Positions 46,941 to 55,400 of a stretch of DNA of 64,000 nucleotides are shown here, in pieces. Position numbers and translations under genes: made by a program. Origin of the DNA: Streptomyces sp. AM 4-1-1 (GTDB lineage: Bacteria > Actinomycetota > Actinomycetes > Streptomycetales > Streptomycetaceae); the NCBI RefSeq assembly GCF_029167625.1, contig NZ_CP119145.1:2046001-2110000 (forward strand). Reading direction: 5' to 3'. Below the pieces are notes generated by a model. It was not told where the DNA came from. It saw nothing but the letters and a program-made list of their open reading frames with translations, and searched no databases. The number at the start of each line of letters is the position of its first letter. Position 1 is the first letter of the stretch.

Positions 46941-48044
46941 TCAACGGCGCTCCGCCACCACCAGACGGGCGCGTGGGCTGCCGTCGGGCAGCTCCCCGAG
47001 GTCCGGCAGCGGCAGCAGCCGCACGTCGAACCCGGCCCCGCGCAGATCGGTGAGCACGTCCGGCAGCCGGAACGTGCGGTAGTACATGACGAAGCGCGGA
47101 CGCCACACGGCGTTGCGGACCCGCATCGCGGCGTCGAAGGCCAGCAGGGTCCAGTACAGCGGCGAACGGAACCCCGGCGGGGCGGCCACCGGGAAGACGA
47201 ACCGGCCTCCGGGGCGCAGCGCCCCGTGCACCTGGGCGAACAGCCCGGGACGTTCCCGGGGCAGGAAGTGGCCGAACGCCCCGAGGCTGAGCGCCAGGTC
47301 GAAGACGGGGGCGAAGGGCAGCGCCCGCGCGTCGGCCCGGACCCAGTGCACGGCGGCGGACGGCGTCCGCGCGGAAGCGGGCGGGGTCACGGAAGCGGGC
47401 ACGACGGCGGAAGTGGGCTCGGCGGCTGAAGCGGGTCCGGTGACCGACGCGGATCGGGGCGCGGAAGCGGGCCCGGTCACGGAAACGGGCACGACGGCTG
47501 AAGCGGGCTCGGCGGCGGAAGTGGGCTCGGCGGCTGAAGCGGGTCCGGTGACCGACGCGGGCCGGATCGCGGAAACAGGGCCGGTCACGGGAACGGGCGC
47601 GGTCGCGGAAACGGGTCCGGTCGCCGCATCAGGCCCGGTGACCGGCGCGGGTCGGGTCACGGAAGCGGGCCCGGTCACGGAAACAGGCGCGGCGGCGGAA
47701 ACGGACCCGGCCGCCGCATCGGGCCCGGTGGCCGGCGCGGGTGTCTCCCCCCGCGCCGCCCGGCCCACGGTCAGCATCCCCGCGCTGAAGTCCACGCCGG
47801 TGACCTGTTCGCGGCACAGCTTCCTCAGCACGTCCACGCCCGCTCCCGTACCGCAGCAGACGTCCAGCCCCGCGTCGAACGGTCCGAGCGGTTCCATCGC
47901 GCGGGTCACGGCGTCGAGCACCCGGTCCGGGGTGCGGTACGGCGTCAGGTCGAACTTGGGCGCGAGCAGGTCGTAGCCGCGCTCCGTGGAGGAGAGCGCC
48001 TGGACGGCGAGTTCGCGGACGGTGGGGCCCTGCGGAGTGAACAT
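46941..48044 (-). CDS. Class I SAM methyltransferase interrupted by a repeat insertion
   Basis: A 367-aa protein. The Rossmann part begins LDVCCGTGAGVDVL (aa 60-72), with VTGVDFSAGMLTVG (aa 81-94) as the second strand. The fold then resumes only at about aa 230 (AVHWVRADARALPFAPVFDLALSLGAFGHF). Residues 101-228 between them are Ala/Pro/Val/Ser/Thr-rich repeats built on PASVTG and SAAEP units. Without them the protein would be about 240 aa, the usual length. The C-terminal part (FRLPDVLTDLRGAGFDVRLLPLP) is normal. The frame stays open throughout. Substrate unknown. ATG 48044 has a weak RBS. Confidence 0.8.
   Translation of the reverse strand: MFTPQGPTVRELAVQALSSTERGYDLLAPKFDLTPYRTPDRVLDAVTRAMEPLGPFDAGLDVCCGTGAGVDVLRKLCREQVTGVDFSAGMLTVGRAARGETPAPATGPDAAAGSVSAAAPVSVTGPASVTRPAPVTGPDAATGPVSATAPVPVTGPVSAIRPASVTGPASAAEPTSAAEPASAVVPVSVTGPASAPRSASVTGPASAAEPTSAVVPASVTPPASARTPSAAVHWVRADARALPFAPVFDLALSLGAFGHFLPRERPGLFAQVHGALRPGGRFVFPVAAPPGFRSPLYWTLLAFDAAMRVRNAVWRPRFVMYYRTFRLPDVLTDLRGAGFDVRLLPLPDLGELPDGSPRARLVVAERR
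47361..47744. repeat. Intragenic minisatellite in methyltransferase gene
   Basis: About 384 bp of degenerate tandem repeats based on GAAGCGGGTCCGGTGACCG-like units of 15-30 bp (plus-strand view: GCGGAAGCGGGCCCGGTCACGG). The length keeps the reading frame. Copies differ at many positions, so the array is not newly made throughout. Confidence 0.85.
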
Positions 48045-48118
48045 TCCGGTCAGCGTAACGCCCGTGTCCCCGCCGGAGGCGGCCGTCCCCGGCGGGCGCG
48101 GCCGGTCGGGTCACCGCC

Positions 48119-49018
48119 TCAGGACACGATGTCCTTCCGGCCGAACCCCCGGAACGCCAACGCGAACAGGATCAGCGCGTACGTCACCGAGATCGCCGCC
48201 CCCTTGACCATGCCGCCCCACTCCAGCTGCGGCTGAAGGGCGTCCGCCCAGGCGAACTGCCAGTGGGCGGGCAGGAATTCGCGCCACGACCCGAGTGCGG
48301 TGACCGCGTCCAGCACATTGCCGACGATGGTCAGCCCGACCGCTCCCCCGACCGCGCCGAGCGGTGCGTCCGTCCTCGTCGACAGCCAGAACGCCAGCCC
48401 GGCCGTGACCAGTTGGGAGACGAAGACGAACGCCACGGCGAGCGCGAGGCGCGGCACGGCGTCACCGGTCGACAGCGTTCCCCCGGTGGGTAGTTGGAGC
48501 GGGCCCCAGCCGTACGCCGCCGCTCCCGCCGCCAGCGCGACCAGCGGCAGCAGCACCATCGCGGCCAGGCTGAAGCCGAGCGCCACGACGAGCTTGCTCC
48601 ACAGCAGCCGGGCCCTGGGCACGGGCGCCGCGAGCAGGTAGCGCAGCGACGACCAGCTCGCCTCGGAGGCGACCGAGTCCCCGCAGAACAGCGCCACCGG
48701 CACCACCAGCAGGAATCCCGCCGAGACGAACAGGCAGGTCGCGGCGAAGTTCGCGGCGGACATGGTCGCCGTGTCCATGAGCGTGATCCGGCCGCTGCCG
48801 CCGCGCGAGGACGGGGTGCCGCCGATCGCGAACGCGATGATCAGGACGAACGGCAGCAGCCCGAGGACCGCGCCCATCGCGAGGGTGCGGCGCCTGCGCA
48901 GTTGACGCATCGCCTCGACGCGCAGGGGAAGGGTGCGCCGGGCGCGGTAGCCGGGCGCCTCCGGCGCCTCGCAGGTGTGCGAGGTGTGGGGCGCGTGCTG
49001 CATGCCGGAATCGCTCAT
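48119..49018 (-). CDS. ABC-2-type transporter permease
   Basis: A 299-aa membrane protein with six predicted helices (first at GAVLGLLPFVLIIAFAIGG). It contains the ABC-2 pattern GDSVASEASWSSLRYLLAAPVPRARLLWSKLV. It should form the export channel for the ATPase carried by the fusion protein encoded upstream. ATG 49018 follows CGGAGGTG and overlaps the stop of a possible 51-codon ORF. The N-terminal 35 residues are His/Ala/Pro-rich and cytoplasmic. Confidence 0.87.
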   Translation of the reverse strand: MSDSGMQHAPHTSHTCEAPEAPGYRARRTLPLRVEAMRQLRRRRTLAMGAVLGLLPFVLIIAFAIGGTPSSRGGSGRITLMDTATMSAANFAATCLFVSAGFLLVVPVALFCGDSVASEASWSSLRYLLAAPVPRARLLWSKLVVALGFSLAAMVLLPLVALAAGAAAYGWGPLQLPTGGTLSTGDAVPRLALAVAFVFVSQLVTAGLAFWLSTRTDAPLGAVGGAVGLTIVGNVLDAVTALGSWREFLPAHWQFAWADALQPQLEWGGMVKGAAISVTYALILFALAFRGFGRKDIVS

Positions 49019-49170
49019 GCCGCACCTCCGACACGCGGAGTGAGCCCCACGACACGGCCCCAGACACTCGGGGTGAACCCCACGACACGGCCCCAGACGT
49101 GTGCGGTGAGCCCCACGACACGCGGGATGACTCCCACGACACGGCCTCCGGAGATCGGGGTGACGCTCAT
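49015..49170 (-). CDS. Possible 51-aa coupled ORF made of repeats
   Basis: ATG 49170 has a GGAGG sequence at 6 nt and the ORF ends in TGA overlapping the permease ATG. The product has 11-residue repeats (GRVVGLTPRVW type) with alternating hydrophobic and small residues. It could be a leader peptide coupling translation of ATPase and permease, or simply a by-product of the DNA repeat. No homologue is recognised. Confidence 0.35.
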   Translation of the reverse strand: MSVTPISGGRVVGVIPRVVGLTAHVWGRVVGFTPSVWGRVVGLTPRVGGAA

Positions 49171-49215
49171 GTGGAACCTCCGGTGGTCGGGACGACACTC
49201 ATGCTGAACCTCCGG
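49019..49215. repeat. Tandem 32-33-bp repeats across the ATPase-permease junction
   Basis: On the minus strand, units align as GGAGGTTCAGCATGAGTGTC, GGAGGTTCCACATGAGCGTC, GGAGGCCGTGTCGTGGGAGTC, then GGCCGTGTCGTGGGGTTCAC and GGCCGTGTCGTGGGGCTCAC, each about 32-33 bp long. One 24-bp unit is shortened. The first two units each keep RBS, ATG and an overlapping TGA. Confidence 0.75.
49167..49202 (-). CDS. Possible 11-codon coupled mini-ORF
   Basis: ATG 49202 overlaps the stop of the fusion gene (ATGA) and has GGAGG upstream. It encodes MSVVPTTGGST and its TGA overlaps ATG 49170. It looks like a duplicated gene junction. It is listed because the signals are good; a functional product is doubtful. 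Confidence 0.25.
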   Translation of the reverse strand: MSVVPTTGGST

Positions 49216-51871
49216 AGATCAGGGTGAGGAACGCGTCCTCCAGGCGGCGGTGCGGCCCGACGCCGGTCAACGGCACGTCCAGCCTGACGAGTTCGGCGAT
49301 CAGCCCGGAGGCCGTGGCGCCGTCGAGCCGTACGAGCAGTCCGTGTCCGTCGTCCGTGCGGACCGCCGAGCCGATCCCCGGCAGTGCGGCGACCTTCTCG
49401 GTGAGCGGTTCGGTGACCTCGTCGGCGGTGGTGACCAGCAGCGTGTCGCCCGAGCCGGTGATCTCCGCGACCGGTCCGGCCTGCACGAGCCTGCCGTGGT
49501 CCATGACGACCAGGTGCGTGCAGGACTGTTCCACCTCGGAGAGGAGGTGGCTGGAGACGATGACGGTACGGCCCCCGGCCGCGTACCGGATCATGACGTC
49601 CCGCATCTCGCGGATCTGCGGCGGATCGAGGCCGTTGGTCGGTTCGTCCAGGATGAGCAGGTCCGGCATGCCGAGCATGGCCTGGGCGATGGCGAGCCGC
49701 TGCCGCATGCCCTGGGAGTACGTCCGGACGGCGCGGGCCAGCGCGTCGCCGAGGCCGGCGATCTCCAGGGCCTCGTCGATGCGGGAGTCCTCGGCGGGGC
49801 GTCCGGTGGCCTGCCAGTACAGCTCCAGGTTGGCCCGGCCGGACAGGTGCGGCAGGAACCCTGCGCCCTCGACGAACGCGCCGACCCGGGACAGCACGGG
49901 TGCGCCGGGCCGGATCGCGTGGCCGAAGACGCGGATCTCGCCCTCGTCCGGCCGGATCAGCCCCATCAGCATCCGCAGGGTGGTGGTCTTGCCCGCGCCG
50001 TTCGGTCCGAGGAGGCCGAGGACCTGCCCCTTCTCGACGCGGTACGACAGGTCCCGTACGGCGTACCGGTCCGTGGACCCGGCGTACTTCTTCGACAGCC
50101 CGGTGATCCGCAGCGGTACGTCGGCGAGCGCGGGATCGGGCGCCGGGGTCGCGGTCCGGCGGCGGCCCGTGAGCAGCAGGGCCGCCGCGATCAGCAGGGC
50201 GACGGCGGGCAGCCCCCAGGTCCACCAGGGGAGGGTCGCCGACGCGGTCGTCACCTCCGGGGCGGTGGGGACGGTCAGGGGACCGTCGAGGGCGACGGTG
50301 TACGAGGCGGGTTCGACCGGTGACGCGTAACCGAGGTCGGTCGCGGACAGCACCAGGCGCAGCCGGTGCCCGGCGACCAGTTGGTGGTCGACGGCGGGCA
50401 GGGTCAGCCGGACGGGCCTTCCCTGCCGGTCGGGGCCGATGCGGTACGGGGTGACGAGCTGGGCGGGCAGCACCTGCTGCTTCCCGTCCGGCGACACGTC
50501 GTACACCTTGCCGAAGAGCACCGCGTCGCCGTGGTCGGCCCGCACGGTGACGCGGACGGTCGGCGAGCCGGTGACGCGCAGCGAGGTGTCCAACGGCTCG
50601 GAGTCGAAGCGCGCATGCTGTCCGGGGAAGTCGATCGACAGTCCGCCGACGCCGAGGGACGAGAGCTGCGAGAGTCCGCCGCCGACGCCCGGGACGGCGG
50701 AGATGGCGGGTGGTTCGGCTCCGGCCGGGTTGCGGAAGGTGCGGGTGCGGGTGTCGCCCAGCGCGATGTCCTCGCCGCCGCTCAGCAGTCCCGGGTAACG
50801 GTCTCCGCTCGCGCCCCGCTGGAGGGCGGCGCCGTCGGTGGAGTCGATGCCTCCGGTGCGGGTGACACGGAAGGCGGGGCCGGTGCCGACGCCCTTGTCG
50901 TCCTTGAGGTAGCGGTCGAACCAGTCGCCGATACGTTTCTCCACGCGCCCGGTCTCCAGGTCCCCGCCGTCGTGACCGCCCGCGATCCAGTCGACGGCGA
51001 CGGGTGCGCCGTTGGCCCTGATCGTCCGGGCCATGGCGTCGGCCTGGCCGAGCGGGAACAGCGAGTCGGTCTGGCCCTGCACGATCAGTGCGGGCACCTT
51101 GACGCGGCTGCCGACCGCGACCGGGGAGCGCTCGGTGAGCAGCTTCCGGGCCGCGGCGTCCGGCTTTCCGGTCACGGCGACCCGCTCGTACATCCGGCAC
51201 AGTTCCCGCTCGAACTTCTCGCAGCCGCCACCCGATGTGACGAAGATCCCCGCCCAGAGCTTCTTGAAGACGCCGTCGGGGAAGAGGGCGTCGGCGAGGT
51301 TCCAGTAGGTGATGCGCGGGGCGATGGCGTCGACGCGTTTGTCGTACCCGGCGGCGAGGAGCGAGACCGCGCCCCCGTACGAGGACCCGGTGACGCCCAC
51401 CCTGGGGTCGCCTTCGGCGTCGAGCAGCACCTCGGGCCGCCGCGCGAGCCAGTCGATGAGCGCGGACACGTCCTTGACCTCGCGGTCCGGGGCGTTGAGC
51501 CCGATCTCCCCGGTGGACCTGCCGAATCCACGGGCGGACCAGGTCAGCACGGCGTATCCGTCCCCGGCCAGCTTCCGGGCCTGGTCCTGGACATCGTCCT
51601 TGCTGCCGCCGAACCCGTGCCCGATCAGCACGGCGGGCCGGCGTCCGCCACCGTCCCCGCCGCCGCCCGTACCGCCGCTCTCCGCGGTGAAGTACGAGGT
51701 GTCGATCCGCACCCCGTCCACGTTCATCATCCGGTCCGTCCGCCGCACGACGGGGGCGTCGTCGGCGGCGACCGCGGTCCACGTACCGGCGCCCGCGAGC
51801 ACGGCGAGCGCGGCCAGGGCGGCGGCCCACCGGCCGCGCCCTCGGGGCCACCGGGGCTTGGGGATCTCCAT
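49199..51871 (-). CDS. Secreted acyl-esterase/X-Pro peptidase domain fused to an ABC ATPase
   Basis: An 890-aa fusion. An N-terminal hydrophobic segment (aa 15-36) leads to an alpha/beta hydrolase of the CocE/X-Pro dipeptidyl-peptidase class with nucleophile Ser164 (TGSSYGGA), HGFGGSKDD and a His candidate in AGGHDGGD. The C-terminal jelly-roll domain (about aa 380-540) follows. A membrane helix (about aa 550-572) then connects to a cytoplasmic ABC ATPase (about aa 590-885) with Walker A GPNGAGKTT, signature YSQGMRQRLAIA and Walker B LLILDEPTNGLD. The hydrolase should face outside and the ATPase inside. The ABC-2 permease gene is next. ATG 51871 is used; the longer frame has no RBS. Confidence 0.83.
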   Translation of the reverse strand: MEIPKPRWPRGRGRWAAALAALAVLAGAGTWTAVAADDAPVVRRTDRMMNVDGVRIDTSYFTAESGGTGGGGDGGGRRPAVLIGHGFGGSKDDVQDQARKLAGDGYAVLTWSARGFGRSTGEIGLNAPDREVKDVSALIDWLARRPEVLLDAEGDPRVGVTGSSYGGAVSLLAAGYDKRVDAIAPRITYWNLADALFPDGVFKKLWAGIFVTSGGGCEKFERELCRMYERVAVTGKPDAAARKLLTERSPVAVGSRVKVPALIVQGQTDSLFPLGQADAMARTIRANGAPVAVDWIAGGHDGGDLETGRVEKRIGDWFDRYLKDDKGVGTGPAFRVTRTGGIDSTDGAALQRGASGDRYPGLLSGGEDIALGDTRTRTFRNPAGAEPPAISAVPGVGGGLSQLSSLGVGGLSIDFPGQHARFDSEPLDTSLRVTGSPTVRVTVRADHGDAVLFGKVYDVSPDGKQQVLPAQLVTPYRIGPDRQGRPVRLTLPAVDHQLVAGHRLRLVLSATDLGYASPVEPASYTVALDGPLTVPTAPEVTTASATLPWWTWGLPAVALLIAAALLLTGRRRTATPAPDPALADVPLRITGLSKKYAGSTDRYAVRDLSYRVEKGQVLGLLGPNGAGKTTTLRMLMGLIRPDEGEIRVFGHAIRPGAPVLSRVGAFVEGAGFLPHLSGRANLELYWQATGRPAEDSRIDEALEIAGLGDALARAVRTYSQGMRQRLAIAQAMLGMPDLLILDEPTNGLDPPQIREMRDVMIRYAAGGRTVIVSSHLLSEVEQSCTHLVVMDHGRLVQAGPVAEITGSGDTLLVTTADEVTEPLTEKVAALPGIGSAVRTDDGHGLLVRLDGATASGLIAELVRLDVPLTGVGPHRRLEDAFLTLISGGSA

Positions 51872-52409
51872 ACCCACCGACCCTAAGGGTCCGCCGCCCA
51901 CCGCCCGCACGCCCACCGCCCGGACGTCGCGTCGCGGCCCGGGGACGAGGCCACCGTCGAGACGGGCCGCCCGGCCGGACTCCTCGCGCACGAGCACGTG
52001 TTCGCCGCCACCGACGGCCTCGCCCGGTGGCACGCGGCGGCGACGGCCGCTCGGGCGGCCGCGGGCATCCGGCCCGCCCGGAAGCCCGGCCCCTTCTGTC
52101 CCTGATGCGGCGAGGGCCGGGAAGAATCCACTATGCGCGGAGAAACACCACGAAAGCCGATCCGGAACCAGGAATTCCTTATGCCCGTAAATTCACCGGG
52201 GCCGTATTCGGCCGGCATGCCGCAGGTTGGATAAATCCTGCCCTCCGGATACGAGCGATATGCCCGAAGCATCACTCCATGATTGTCCGTATCCGGGTTG
52301 AAGGGTGAATTTTGCTACCGCGTGGCCTCCACACATACCTCGTTGACGGCTTGATTCAGTAGGCCGGATAGTCATCGCCACAGTATGAAAATTGCATGAG
52401 GGGATCGGC
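51872..52409. other. Intergenic region with truncated gene remnant and A/T-richer promoter DNA
   Basis: The left part (51887-52105, plus) is an open stretch of 72 codons with strong third-position GC and a natural-looking sequence (LLAHEHVFAATDGLARWH, ending KPGPFCP), but a TAA just upstream and no start codon; it looks like the 3' end of a decayed gene. The right part (about 52110-52400) is markedly less GC-rich and without a gene; it should carry the promoter of the LamG gene. GAGGGG precedes GTG 52410. Confidence 0.5.
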
Positions 52410-55400
52410 GTGGCTGAAAGAACGCGGGGGAGCGTCGCTGTGGGCGCGGTCTCCCTGCTGGTCGGGGCATTGCTCACCGGACAGCTACCAGGAACATCTC
52501 TGCCCGACGCGAGCGCGCAGACCCCGGGGACGGGCGGGGCGGACACCCGAGTCGCCGACGACCCCGCAGCGGACACCCTCTCACCCGACGTCGACCGGGC
52601 GCGGGAACAGGCCCGGCGGGACGGGAAGCAGGTCGAGGTCGTCTCCGAACGCGGGGCGAGCCGCGAGGTGTTCGTCAACCCGAGCGGCAGCCTCACCGAG
52701 ATCACGCACATGGAGCCGGTACGCACCCGCCGGGACGGCAGGTGGGTCACGATCGACACCAGCCTGCGGCGGCTCGACGGGGGTGTCGTGCCGGTCGCCT
52801 CCGCCGCCGATGTCGTGTTCTCGGCCGGCGGCAGCCAGGCCCCGCTGGTCCGGATGACCAGGGCCGGACGGGAGTTGTCCCTGTCGTGGCCGGGCACCCT
52901 GCCCGCCCCGGTGATCTCCGGCTCCTCCGTGACGTATCCGGAGGTCCTGCCGGACGTGGATCTGCGGATGACCGCGGACCCCGACGGCTTCTCCCAGGTC
53001 CTGGTGGTCAAGAGCGCCCAGGCCGCGGCCAACCCCGCGCTCGCCGAGCTGAAACTGCCCTTGGAGGGCAAGGGGCTCACCGTCCGCGGCACCGACGCCG
53101 GCGGTCTTGAGGCGGTCGTCACCCAGGCGGGAGGCGTGGCCTTCGAGGCGGCGCAGCCGGTGATGTGGGACTCCGGCGAAGCCGAAGCCGGTACAGACGC
53201 CGAAGCCGGCACCGGCACCGACGCCCGGTCCAGGACGGCGGCCGCGTCCCCCACCAAGGCCGCCGGGTCCGCCTCACCGGCCGGCGCTCCGCGCACCGCG
53301 CCTTCCCCCGACCTGTACGAAGGCCCCGGCGAGACCTCGACGCGGGCGGACGTTCGCGCCTCGGTGACCCCGGACTCGCTCCTCCTCACCCCGGACCCGC
53401 AGCTCCTCTCCGGCGAGAACACCCGCTACCCGGTCTTCATCGACCCGGCCTGGTCCTCGCCCCGCGCGTCCGCCTACGCGATGGTCTCCCGCGCCCACCC
53501 CAGCTCCCACTTCTACAAGTTCGACGGCGCCGCCGACTCGGGCATGGGCTTCTGCCCGCCGAACTTCTCCGGCCTCAAGTGCGCGACGAACGACGCCAAG
53601 CGGCTCTTCTACCAGCTGCCGGTGACCAGCTTCGCGGGCAAGAGCATCACCAGCGCCGAGTTCGTCGTCCGCGAGACGTTCGCGTACAACTGCACCAAGC
53701 AGCCGGTGGAGTTCTGGCGCACCAAGCCGCTCACCACCACGACGACCTGGAACAGCCAGAAGGCCTCGGGCTACTGGATCGACCAGATGCCGACCGTGAA
53801 GGCCGCCAAGGGCGCCACCGCCTCCTGCCCGGACGGCGACCTGGAGTTCAACGCGAAGGACGCGGTCACCTGGGCCGCCGCCAACAAGCAGACCAAGCTC
53901 ACCTTCGGGCTGAAGGCGCCGAACGAGAACGCCGAGTCCCAGTGGAAGCGCTTCGCCGGCAACGGCTTCCTGCGCGTCGAGTACAACAACCCGCCGAACC
54001 AGCCCAAGCAGTCGCAGCTGACCATGAGTCCGGGCGGCACCTGCACGCTGGCGCCCAAGGCGGTCAACGTCATCCCCAAGGCGACGGCCGTCCTGTCGGA
54101 CCCCGACAAGGACCAGGTGTACGCGGAGTTCAAGGTCGAGTGGGACTCGGGCGACGGCTGGAAGGAGCACTGGAACTCCGGCCGGATCGGCCCCAAGGCG
54201 TCCGGACAGCCGTACACGATCTCGCTCCCGTCGACCATTCCGCAGAACGTCAGGACCAGTTGGAGCGTGCGCGCCTCGGACGGCAAGCTGTGGGGGCCCT
54301 GGAGCTACGCCGGTGACACCCAGACCGGCTGCTACCTGACCTTCGACTCCAAGCGCCCGGCGGCGCCGACCGTGGTCTCCCCGCAGTACCCCGTCTCGGA
54401 CACCACCGACCCGCTCGACCCCTGGCTGGACGGAGTCGGACAGTACGGCCGCTTCACCATCGACTCGGCCGCGACGGACGTGACCAAGTACTGGTTCGGC
54501 CTGAACGCGGACCCGACCGCGGCCAACGAACGCAAACCGGCGACCCCCGGCGGGGCCGTCTCGGTCGACGTGATGCCCACCCGGCCGGGGCTGAACAACC
54601 TCTACGTCCAGGCCTGGGACGCCAACAACAACGCCAGCACCATCGCCAATTACCAGTTCCGGGTGGCCACCGGCCAGCCCGATCGCGCCGCCTGGACCCT
54701 CGACGCCCCGGCCGGCGCCACCCAGGACCCGGGCTCCGGCGGCGCCCGGCCCGCCGTGCTCGGCGGCACCGCGACGCTCGGTGAACCGGGCGTCCGCAAC
54801 ACGGCTCTCGCCCTGAACGGCGCGGGCGCCACCGACGGTTACGCGGCCGGTGGCCCCCACCTGCTCGACACCGACGGCGACTACACCGTCTCCACCTGGG
54901 TGCGCCTGGACTCGGACGCCGGCACCGCCACCGCGGTCAGCGTCGACGGCACCCTGCACGCGGGCTTCTACCTCGGCTACGAGGGAGCGAGCAAGCGCTG
55001 GGCGCTGCGCGTGCCCACCAAGGACGGTGCGGGCGCCGGATTCGGCGGCGTGCTGTCGCCGTCCCCGCCGGAGGTCGGCAGGTGGACGCATCTCGCGGCG
55101 GTCCGTGACGCGGCGGCCGGCAAGTACACCTTCTACGTCGACGGTGTGCCGGTCGGCACGGCCGCCTTCACCACTCCCTGGCACGCGGCGGCCAACCTCC
55201 AGTTCGGCCGCAGCAAGTACAACGGCGCCTACGTCGATCCGTGGAAGGGCGCGATCGACGAGACCGCCGTCTACGACCGCCCGCTGGGCGCGGCGGACGT
55301 CGGCCGGCTGGCCCGGCGCGAGGCCGTGACCACCGGCCGCCCCGCCAAGGCGGCCTGGGACTTCGACGACGCCGCCACCTCCCAGGTGGCGCAGGGCGCG

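Noticed and set aside
47086..47976. Plus-strand ORF with TEAGPVTE repeats opposite the methyltransferase gene
   Set aside because: It is the mirror image of the minisatellite; it has no RBS or domain, while the minus strand carries clear methyltransferase motifs on both sides.
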